DNA of 16,360 bases, taken from positions 1 to 16,360 of the forward strand of contig JAZRJL010000089.1 in assembly GCA_045645805.1 (NCBI GenBank). Reading direction: 5' to 3'. The number at the start of each line of letters is the position of its first letter. Position 1 is the first letter of the stretch. This stretch comes from SIG440 sp045645805 (GTDB taxonomy: Bacteria; Bacillota; Clostridia; Monoglobales; Monoglobaceae). The position numbers were made by a program, and so were the translations under genes. Positions 7,307 through 14,298 of this stretch are shown piece by piece. The notes under the pieces were generated by a model. It was not told the origin of the DNA. It did no database searches and worked only from the letters and a program-made list of their open reading frames with translations.

Positions 7307-10300
7307 ATGCTTGAATTTTTGTTGGGCTTGGGCGAAAACGAAAAGATTGCCGAAATATACCGTCGAAGTGCAGCTGATGCCGAAAACGGTAAATCAGTTT
7401 TTATTCTTGTCCCCGAGCAATACTCTCTTTACGCCGAGCAGGAGCTTATTGAAAGTCTTGGTCTTTCGGCACAAAGCAGAATTCAGATACTTACCTTTTC
7501 CCGCCTTTCAAATATGATTTTTTCAAAACTCGGGCCCTTGCGGACAAGATATATTGATAAGGCAGGGAAGTACCTTGTAGCTTGCCGTGCAATGCAAAAT
7601 TGCCGTGACAGCCTTGGCTTCTTTGGCAGAAACATATATCAGCCGGGTTTTGCAAAGCTTATCTGCTCGGCTATATCTGAATTTAAAAGATACGGGGTAA
7701 CTCCCGACCTTTTAGAACAAACTGCAAATAAAACCGAAAACCGGATTCTCGCTCAAAAGCTAACCGATTTTTCAGTTATTTGCAGGGAATTCAACCATCT
7801 TATTGATGAATCCTTTGCCAATGCCGAGGATAACCTTTCCCTTGCACTTTTAAAAATACCTCAGGCAGAATTTCTGTCAGGTTCGGTTTACATCAGCTTT
7901 TTCAAAAGCTTTACCCCTGTTGAATACGATGTTTTGAAATGCCTTATGCAAAAAACAGATGTGTGTGTCTCTCTTTGTCTTGACAGCAACACCAACCCCT
8001 CCTCTGTATTTTCGGTTCAGGCACATACCCTGAAAACACTTTCAGAAATCGCCCGTGAAACTGGTGTATCTGTTCAAAAACCCATATTTATAAATGCCGA
8101 TTCAGCTGATATTCCCGATGAATTACAGCATCTTAAGGATAATTATTTTGCCCCGAGACCTGTACCGTTTAAGGGACAACCCTCGCACATTCATTTAATA
8201 AGACCTCAGAATTACTACGACGAGGCACAGCAAGCCGCACGGCTTATAAAAAAGCTGTGCCGTACAAAAGGCTATTCATTTAACGACTTTCTGATCCTTA
8301 CAGGAAGCATTGAAAACTACGAGCTTATTTTGCCTTCAATTTTTGGAGAATACGACATAAATTTGTTTCTTGACCAAAAAATCAGACTTGCCGAAAGTCC
8401 TCTTATGCGGATGATTTGTGCTGTGCTTGAAATTCTTGCCTTTGGCTTTTCTTATGAAAGAATTATGCAAATTTTACGTTCCGGATTCTGGAATATTTCC
8501 AAATTTGAAACAGATATGTTTGAAAACTATATTTTGGCTGCAGACCTATCTCACAAGCAGTGGAACAGCCGTACAGACTGGGTTTACAACCCTTCGCCTA
8601 AGGCCTTTGATATGGCAGAGATAAACGAAATCCGTAAAAAAACCGTTGTGCCTGTTTTAGACCTTGCCGATTTATTTCACGGCAGAAAGACAATTTCGAC
8701 CATATGCGAAAATCTTTGCAGCTGGTTAAACAGTATCGGACTGTGCAATACAGTAAACTCAAAGCTTGAAGAACTTTTGAGCAATCCTGATGCATATGAT
8801 AATCTGCAACGGGTGTGGAACAGCTTTGTTTCGGTTATTAATCAAATTGCGGATTGTCTTGGAACATCTTATTCCACTTTTGCCGAGTTTTACGAACTTT
8901 TTACCGCCTGTCTTGGCGAACTGACAGTAGGCGTAGTCCCACCAACTCGTGACAAGGTTGTTGTAAGCGAAATTGAACGTTTTCGCAGCACGGGTGCAAA
9001 AATTGTGATTATACTCGGCGTACTTGACAAAATCTTTCCCAAAAGCCACAATGCCGAGGGCCTGCTGTCAGATGCCGAGCGTATTTCTCTTCAGGATATG
9101 GGACTTGTTCTTGCCCCTGATTGCGTAAGCCGTCAAAAAGAAGAACAGTTTCTTATATATTCGGCACTAACCACCGCAAAAGAGCAGCTTTACCTGTTTT
9201 CTCCAATAAGTGACAAGGACGGTAAAGCTCTTGGCACATCCGAGGTTTTTAAACATATAAAAAACACTGTTTTTCCTGATACAAAATTTGAATTTGAGGA
9301 TATCCTTGACACCATAGAAGGCAAGGAGCATACCTTTTACGAGCTCTGTGCAAATCTTTTTGAATGCGATTGGGACATTTCAAATCTTTCGACCCTTTGG
9401 AAATCAGTTTATGAATTTTTTGATAACGATACCGATTATACCTTGAGGTTAAAAGATTTTGAAGGTATGTACCGCCGCAATCAGGAACCCGTAAAAATTT
9501 CACGGGAAATGGCAAAAAAGCTGTACGGAAACCCCCTTTATTTAAGTGTTTCAAGGCTTGAAAAGTATAATTCCTGTGCATTTTCATTCTTTATGCAATA
9601 TGGACTTCTTGCAGAAGAACGCCTTCTGGGTGGTCTTAAGCCCAACGATACAGGAACCATCCTCCACGATGTCCTTTGCAGTTACTTCAGGGACAAAAGC
9701 AAATGTAATGCTGACTATTCATCAATCAGTCGTGATGAATGCTTTGGTGATATTTCACGGCTTGTAAACGAATACGCAAAGAATTCAGACAATGCAATGT
9801 TCACCTCATCAAACTTTTACGGATATATGCTGATGCGTATTAAGAACATAGCCTCAGCAACCGCATACAAGCTTGTCAAATTCTATTCGCAAAGCGAGTT
9901 TCGCCCCACAATGTTTGAGGTCGGCTTTGGAAAGGGAAAAGAGCTGCCGCCATATAAAATACAAACCAAGGACGGGGAACTTACCTTAAGCGGCTTTATT
10001 GACAGGGTTGACACGGCAACCATAAACAATCAGGACTATATAGCTGTTACTGACTACAAATCTTCAGAAAAACGTCTTGACGCCGTGAGAATTGATGCCG
10101 GAATAACCATTCAGCCGCTTATATACGCCAACGCCGTAGCAAAAGCAACCAAAGACGCAAAGCCTGCGGCAATGATATATCTGCAAATGAATGACCCGTT
10201 AACCAAATTTGATACCGTACCTACCCCTGAAGAATGGGAGACAAGCCTTAACGATGAAATCAAGGCACACGGACTTTTCCTCGACGAAGCAGACGTAGTC

Positions 10301-10537
10301 ACAGCCTTTGACAAAAACCCTGATGACAAAAAGGCAATTCATTATATAAATTGCGATAAAAAATCACGACTTGTGAAAGAGCTTTTTGAAAAACGTCTTG
10401 ACTACGCCGAAAAATGTGCCGCCCGGACTTCCGAAAAGATTTCAAATGGCGAGATTGTTGCGGCCCCGCCAAAAATTCTGGGCTTTGACCCCTGCTCATA
10501 CTGTCCGTATAATGGAATATGCGAAGAAGATATTTAA
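7307..10537 (+). CDS. addB: AddB-type subunit of the AddAB helicase-nuclease
   Basis: AddB pairs with AddA to process double-strand breaks for recombination. The start is ATG 7307, with AGGAG at 7291-7295 inside the preceding gene. The 1076 residues are somewhat shorter than the B. subtilis protein. The N-terminus keeps the family layout (FILVPEQYS near residue 36, ILTFSRLSN near 65), but the Walker A loop, normally GRxGSGK[ST], reads GLGENEKI (7-14) and is not functional by inspection. The C-terminal RecB-like nuclease is intact: GFIDRVD (D899, D902) and VTDYKS (D916, K918). The iron-sulfur cysteines are present: C757 in NSCAF and the C-x2-C-x5-C of C1063, C1066 and C1072. No addA follows, and the next gene is convergent. 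Confidence 0.9.
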   Translation: MLEFLLGLGENEKIAEIYRRSAADAENGKSVFILVPEQYSLYAEQELIESLGLSAQSRIQILTFSRLSNMIFSKLGPLRTRYIDKAGKYLVACRAMQNCRDSLGFFGRNIYQPGFAKLICSAISEFKRYGVTPDLLEQTANKTENRILAQKLTDFSVICREFNHLIDESFANAEDNLSLALLKIPQAEFLSGSVYISFFKSFTPVEYDVLKCLMQKTDVCVSLCLDSNTNPSSVFSVQAHTLKTLSEIARETGVSVQKPIFINADSADIPDELQHLKDNYFAPRPVPFKGQPSHIHLIRPQNYYDEAQQAARLIKKLCRTKGYSFNDFLILTGSIENYELILPSIFGEYDINLFLDQKIRLAESPLMRMICAVLEILAFGFSYERIMQILRSGFWNISKFETDMFENYILAADLSHKQWNSRTDWVYNPSPKAFDMAEINEIRKKTVVPVLDLADLFHGRKTISTICENLCSWLNSIGLCNTVNSKLEELLSNPDAYDNLQRVWNSFVSVINQIADCLGTSYSTFAEFYELFTACLGELTVGVVPPTRDKVVVSEIERFRSTGAKIVIILGVLDKIFPKSHNAEGLLSDAERISLQDMGLVLAPDCVSRQKEEQFLIYSALTTAKEQLYLFSPISDKDGKALGTSEVFKHIKNTVFPDTKFEFEDILDTIEGKEHTFYELCANLFECDWDISNLSTLWKSVYEFFDNDTDYTLRLKDFEGMYRRNQEPVKISREMAKKLYGNPLYLSVSRLEKYNSCAFSFFMQYGLLAEERLLGGLKPNDTGTILHDVLCSYFRDKSKCNADYSSISRDECFGDISRLVNEYAKNSDNAMFTSSNFYGYMLMRIKNIASATAYKLVKFYSQSEFRPTMFEVGFGKGKELPPYKIQTKDGELTLSGFIDRVDTATINNQDYIAVTDYKSSEKRLDAVRIDAGITIQPLIYANAVAKATKDAKPAAMIYLQMNDPLTKFDTVPTPEEWETSLNDEIKAHGLFLDEADVVTAFDKNPDDKKAIHYINCDKKSRLVKELFEKRLDYAEKCAARTSEKISNGEIVAAPPKILGFDPCSYCPYNGICEEDI

Positions 10538-10542
10538 ACCAA

Positions 10543-10572
10543 AAAGGTGAATTACCACGGTAATTCACCTTT
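10543..10572 (+). terminator. hairpin directly after addB, possible terminator
   Basis: Five bases after the addB stop, AAAGGTGAATTACC and GGTAATTCACCTTT form a perfect 14-base inverted repeat with AC between them (effectively a 13-base stem with a CACG loop). The following bases are AATATATT, not a run of T, so it is a weak intrinsic terminator at best. It may instead protect the mRNA 3' end. Confidence 0.6.
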
Positions 10573-10624
10573 AATATATTCAGTTTGCTGTAAATCTGTT
10601 GGTTAAGGGAAATTTCTCATTGAC

Positions 10625-10746
10625 TCAGAAGATAGAAAAATTTGTTTAGGAATGGACAAACTGAACCCGAAGGGAATCCCGATGCTGTGCTTTTTCACAG
10701 CAAGTGGTGAAGTTTGTTCGTTTAGATCAAATTTTTCAGCTTCTGA
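10625..10746 (+). other. large nested imperfect palindrome; candidate structured RNA or small repeat element
   Basis: Three stacked helices close this region. TCAGAAG (10625-10631) pairs with CTTCTGA (10740-10746). GAAAAATTTG (10635-10644) pairs with CAAATTTTTC (10728-10737). Bases 10650-10662 pair with 10711-10723 through 13 consecutive pairs, three of them G-U. Inside sits the hairpin TGCTGTG / CACAGCA (10683-10689 and 10696-10702) with a CTTTTT loop, plus a 20-base segment (10663-10682) that can form either CCC-GAA-GGG or GGG-AAT-CCC. The three wobble pairs hold only for plus-sense RNA and become A-C mismatches on the minus strand. The element starts one base beyond the stop of the convergent transaldolase gene. 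I do not recognise the core as a known riboswitch or small RNA. No coding frame in it looks real. Confidence 0.6.
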
Positions 10747-10747
10747 A

Positions 10748-11401
10748 CTATTTATTTTCTACTGTTTCCCAATCCTTAAGAAACTTCTCTATTCCCAAAT
10801 CTGTCTGTGGATGCTTTGTCATCTGCATAAGTACCTTGAACGGAATTGTTGCAATATTTGCACCTGCTTTTGCAGCTTCAATTGCGTGAACAGGTGTACG
10901 TACTGATGCAGCAATTATTTCGGTTTCAATTCCGTGAATGTCAAAAATGTCTGCAATTTCTTCAATAAGACGAACGCCCGACTGACCTACATCCTCAAGT
11001 CTGCCAAAGAACGGGCTTACAAAGCTTGCACCTGCTTTTGCAGCAAGTAGTGCCTGAGCTGCCGAGAATATAAGTGTTACATTTGTTCTTATTCCACGCT
11101 TTGAAAGCTCTTTAACCGCACAAAGGCCTTCCTGGCACATAGGAATCTTAATTACAAGGTTTTTGCAACCAATCTTTTCGTAAAGTGCAAGACCCTCTTT
11201 AACCATTTCCTCTGCCTTAAGGCTGATTACCTCAGCACTGATAGGACCATCAACGATGCTTGTGATTTCCTTTACAACTGTACAAAAATCTCTGCCCTCT
11301 CTCGCAATAAGGCTGGGGTTGGTGGTAACACCCGCTAGTATTCCCATATCATTTGCAGCTTTAATTTCTTCTACATTTGCTGTATCAATAAAAATTTTCA
11401 A
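10748..11401 (-). CDS. tal: transaldolase, small TalC / fructose-6-phosphate aldolase family
   Basis: A cytoplasmic Schiff-base aldolase of the pentose phosphate pathway, moving a dihydroxyacetone unit between sugar phosphates. The start chosen is TTG at 11401, giving 217 residues beginning MKIFIDTANVEEI, the usual family N-terminus, with AAAGGAC 9 bases upstream. The in-frame GTG at 11410 sits directly against that ribosome site and is less likely. The Schiff-base lysine is K85 (NLVIKIPM), with D6, E57 (SAEVIS) and T109 (TNVTL) also in place. Position 131 is phenylalanine (SPFFGR), as in transaldolases, where E. coli fructose-6-phosphate aldolase has tyrosine, and position 57 is Glu rather than Gln. 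Transaldolase activity is therefore favoured. It is a single gene, convergent with addB and divergent from the AraC regulator. Confidence 0.92.
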   Translation of the reverse strand: MKIFIDTANVEEIKAANDMGILAGVTTNPSLIAREGRDFCTVVKEITSIVDGPISAEVISLKAEEMVKEGLALYEKIGCKNLVIKIPMCQEGLCAVKELSKRGIRTNVTLIFSAAQALLAAKAGASFVSPFFGRLEDVGQSGVRLIEEIADIFDIHGIETEIIAASVRTPVHAIEAAKAGANIATIPFKVLMQMTKHPQTDLGIEKFLKDWETVENK

Positions 11402-11502
11402 ATTGTACACGTCCTTTCTTTTTATAATTTTAATTTTATTTCTTTATTTTTCAAAAAACTTCATATAAATTCATCAATATATGACAAAATTTAAGAACAC
11501 AT

Positions 11503-11531
11503 TTGACTTTTGAATTCTTTTGAAATATACT
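11503..11531 (+). promoter_or_regulatory. predicted sigma-A promoter of the AraC-family gene
   Basis: TTGACT (11503-11508), a 17-base spacer and TATACT (11526-11531) each match consensus in 5 of 6 positions. The start would fall near 11538, only a few bases before the ribosome site AGAGGTG at 11542-11548, so the leader is very short. Confidence 0.7.
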
Positions 11532-11554
11532 GAAATTGAAAAGAGGTGAACCCT

Positions 11555-12394
11555 GTGAAAAAGCAAATTGAATATCCAAGACTTCTTATCAAAGACCGGC
11601 ACGAAACCAAAGAGGACTTTTTTGTACGGCGTAAAAAGCTTTACAACTATGACCTGCATTGGCACGACTGCTTTGAAATTGAGCTTATACTTAACGGTAC
11701 CGCCACCCACGAGCTTAACGGCACAACCTACCGTCTTTCTCAGGGTGATATCTACCTTTTAAATCCTACCGACTTTCACAGTGTTCAAAGTGACGGTGCA
11801 GAAATTTACAGTATTCTTTTCAGCGAAAACCTTATTGACGAAAGTATGCTGCAACAGATTTTAAGCATTGAAAAAAACATTGCATTCAAGCTTGACCGCA
11901 ACGAATTTGAAACTGCAACTAATTTAATTTCACAAATGCTTGTTGAATTTAAAGGCGAAAAAGAGTATTCCTCTGCCTACATCAAAAATTTGCTTGAATG
12001 TCTGTTTATCCTTCTTTTACGAAAATGCAAATTTGACGCTGAGCCTGATACCGATGAAAACACCATGAGCATACGCAAGTCCCTGCTTTATATACACAGC
12101 CATTTCAGGGACAACCCCACGCTTGAAACCGTGGCAAAAATCTCAGGCTTTAACAAAAACTACTTCAGCTCGCTGTTTCACAAAACAACATGTCATACAT
12201 ATAAAAACTACCTGAATCTTTTAAAGCTTGAACACGCAAAAAAGCTTATACTCTCGGGCGGAATTTCCATTACAGAAATCTGTTACGCATCCGGGTTCAG
12301 CTCTCTTCCAAACTTTTTGCGAAGCTTTAAAGCACACTTTGGCATCTCCCCCGGCGAAATGAGGAGAAGTCACACCCGTAATATTAATGAATAA
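11555..12394 (+). CDS. AraC-family transcriptional regulator with cupin sensor domain
   Basis: A 279-residue DNA-binding regulator. The start taken is GTG 11555, placed 6 bases after AGAGGTG; the in-frame GTG at 11546 lies inside that ribosome site. The N-terminal half is a cupin-type ligand domain (HWHDCFEIELILNG near residues 35-48; LSQGDIYLLNPTDFHSV near 61-77). The C-terminal ~95 residues carry two helix-turn-helix units: LETVAKISGFNKNYFSSLFHK (190-210) and ISITEICYASGF continuing through FKAHFGISPGEMRR (237-271), the AraC signature. It probably senses a sugar or other small molecule. It has its own promoter and terminator and stands immediately upstream of the ABC exporter pair in the same direction, so it may control that pair. 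The ligand is unknown. Confidence 0.92.
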   Translation: MKKQIEYPRLLIKDRHETKEDFFVRRKKLYNYDLHWHDCFEIELILNGTATHELNGTTYRLSQGDIYLLNPTDFHSVQSDGAEIYSILFSENLIDESMLQQILSIEKNIAFKLDRNEFETATNLISQMLVEFKGEKEYSSAYIKNLLECLFILLLRKCKFDAEPDTDENTMSIRKSLLYIHSHFRDNPTLETVAKISGFNKNYFSSLFHKTTCHTYKNYLNLLKLEHAKKLILSGGISITEICYASGFSSLPNFLRSFKAHFGISPGEMRRSHTRNINE

Positions 12395-12403
12395 TTGAAT
12401 TTT

Positions 12404-12442
12404 AAAGACATAAAATGTAAATATTTTGTGTCTTTTCTTTTT
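12404..12442 (+). terminator. Rho-independent terminator of the AraC-family gene
   Basis: AAAGACATAAAAT (12404-12416) pairs with ATTTTGTGTCTTT (12423-12435) over 13 bases with one G-U pair and a 6-base loop. It is followed by TCTTTTT. It begins 9 bases after the gene's stop codon and separates the regulator from the exporter promoter. Confidence 0.85.
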
Positions 12443-12448
12443 GCCTTG

Positions 12449-12477
12449 TTGACAAAAATTTTTTGCTGATTTATAAT
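12449..12477 (+). promoter_or_regulatory. perfect-consensus sigma-A promoter of the ABC exporter pair
   Basis: TTGACA (12449-12454) and TATAAT (12472-12477) match consensus at all 12 positions with the ideal 17-base spacer. The start would be near 12484, giving a very AT-rich leader of about 80 bases before the ATG at 12565. No clear operator repeat was found in the leader. Confidence 0.85.
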
Positions 12478-12564
12478 TTAAAGATACATATAATTCTATA
12501 TTGATATATTTTTACTTTTTTTTAATAATATATTTAAAATTGTCAACGAAAGGACTGACCAAAA

Positions 12565-14298
12565 ATGTTTAAAAAACTTGCCGCCTGTATTGGCGAATAC
12601 AAGCGCGACTCTATTCTTGCCCCGCTTTTTGTCACCTGCGAGGTTATTCTCGAGGTTATTATCCCCGTGCTTATGGCATATATTATCGACTACGGAGTGG
12701 AAAAAGGAAATATGACAGTGGTTTATACAACCGGCACTATATTGATTTTCCTTGTAGGTCTTTCAATGCTTTGCGGTGCACTTTCGGGCAAATTTGCCGC
12801 AAGTGCGTCTTCAGGTTTTGCAAAAAACTTAAGAAAAAAAATGTTCCATTCCATTCAGGATTTTTCATTCAGCAACATTGACAAATTTTCAACATCGGGT
12901 CTTGTGACTCGCCTTACCACCGATGTTACCAACCTTCAGCACGCATATCAAATGATTATCCGAATTGCGGTGCGTTGTCCTGCAATGCTGATTTTTTCGC
13001 TTGTGATGGCGTTTTGGGTAAATCCCAAGATTGCACTTATTTTTCTTGCCTTTGTGCCAATTTTGGGCGGCGGACTTATCTTTATTGCAATCAAAGCACA
13101 TCCCATCTTTGAAAAGGTTTTCAAAACATATGACCATTTAAACCGTGTCGTTCAGGAAAACCTCAGAGGTATGCGGGTTGTAAAGGCATTTGTCCGTGAA
13201 GATTTTGAAGAGAAGAAGTTTAAGGCAGTCTCAAAGGACATTTATGACCAGTTCAGCCGTGCCGAACGTATACTTGCCTTCAACTCACCACTGATGCAAT
13301 CGTCAATGTATATATGTATGCTTCTTATCGCATGGTTCGGCTCACATCTGGTAGTTTCAGAAACAATGACCCAGGGCGGTCTTATCAGTATGACAACCTA
13401 CGCAAATCAAATACTTATGAGCCTTATGAACTTTTCGATGATTTTTGTAATGGTTATCATTTCAAAGGCATCTGCTGCCCGTATTTCCGAGGTACTTGGC
13501 GAAGAATCCGACCTGACCGACGGCAAAAAGAATCTTATGACAGTAAACGATGGCTCAATAGAATTTAAAAACGTGTCGTTCAGTTACTTCAAGGACAGCA
13601 AAAACTATGCATTGAAAAATGTAAATCTCAATATACGTTCAGGTGAAACAATTGGAATAATCGGCGGTACAGGAAGTGCAAAAACCACCTTTGTTCAGCT
13701 TATACCAAGGCTTTACGATTCATCGGAGGGTACTGTTTTGGTCGGTGGCGAGGACGTCCGTGACTACAATATAAAGGCTCTTCGTGACAGCGTTTCGGTA
13801 GTTCTGCAGAAAAATGAGCTGTTTTCGGGGACTATAAAGGATAACCTCCGCTGGGGCAACCCCGACGCAACCGATGATGAGCTTATCCGTGTATGCAAGC
13901 TTGCACAGGCACACGAATTTGTCGAAAGCTTTCCCGATAAATATGATACCCATATCGAGCAGGGCGGAAAGAATGTATCCGGCGGTCAGAAGCAACGTCT
14001 TTGCATCGCACGTGCACTCCTTAAAAAACCGAAAATACTTATCCTTGATGATTCAACAAGTGCAGTTGACACCCACACAGACAGTCTTATCCGCAGTGCC
14101 TTTGCATCGGAAATTCCCGATACAACAAAAATAATAATTGCACAGCGTATTTCCTCGGTTTGCCACGCAGACCGCATTATTGTAATGGACAATGGCGAGA
14201 TTTGTGCCTTTGATACCCACGAAAAACTGCTTGAAACAAATCACATTTACCGCGAAATTTACGACTCACAGCAAAGGGAGGTGATTGGCAATGAGTAG
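12565..14298 (+). CDS. heterodimeric ABC exporter, subunit with degenerate ATP site (TM287/BmrC-like)
   Basis: A type I ABC half-transporter of 577 residues: a membrane domain with about six helices (residues ~15-300), then an ATPase domain. The ATPase carries marks of the non-hydrolysing partner. Walker A is GGTGSAKT (367-374), with alanine for the last glycine. Walker B ends LDDSTS, so the catalytic glutamate is aspartate (D496). The switch histidine is glutamine (IIAQRIS, Q527). The signature VSGGQKQR (471-478) is canonical, completing the live site with the Walker motifs of the second subunit. The same pattern is known from Thermotoga maritima TM287. ATG 12565 follows GAAAGGA. The next gene overlaps its end by 8 bases. 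The substrate is probably a drug, lipid or peptide and cannot be read from the sequence. Confidence 0.93.
   Translation: MFKKLAACIGEYKRDSILAPLFVTCEVILEVIIPVLMAYIIDYGVEKGNMTVVYTTGTILIFLVGLSMLCGALSGKFAASASSGFAKNLRKKMFHSIQDFSFSNIDKFSTSGLVTRLTTDVTNLQHAYQMIIRIAVRCPAMLIFSLVMAFWVNPKIALIFLAFVPILGGGLIFIAIKAHPIFEKVFKTYDHLNRVVQENLRGMRVVKAFVREDFEEKKFKAVSKDIYDQFSRAERILAFNSPLMQSSMYICMLLIAWFGSHLVVSETMTQGGLISMTTYANQILMSLMNFSMIFVMVIISKASAARISEVLGEESDLTDGKKNLMTVNDGSIEFKNVSFSYFKDSKNYALKNVNLNIRSGETIGIIGGTGSAKTTFVQLIPRLYDSSEGTVLVGGEDVRDYNIKALRDSVSVVLQKNELFSGTIKDNLRWGNPDATDDELIRVCKLAQAHEFVESFPDKYDTHIEQGGKNVSGGQKQRLCIARALLKKPKILILDDSTSAVDTHTDSLIRSAFASEIPDTTKIIIAQRISSVCHADRIIVMDNGEICAFDTHEKLLETNHIYREIYDSQQREVIGNE

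Noticed and set aside
10663..10710. Cobalamin-riboswitch-like AAGGGAA string in the palindrome core
   Set aside because: The other conserved blocks of that riboswitch (GGTG-A, GCCACTG) are missing and the pairing order is different.
10652..10906. Plus-strand open frames of 61-84 codons across 10652-10906
   Set aside because: They lie antisense to the transaldolase gene and run through the palindrome, with Cys/Phe-rich composition and no ribosome site.
11427..11454. Possible tal promoter TTGAAA-16-TAAAAT on the minus strand
   Set aside because: The region is so AT-rich that such matches are expected by chance, and the implied leader would be too short; not strong enough to list as a feature.
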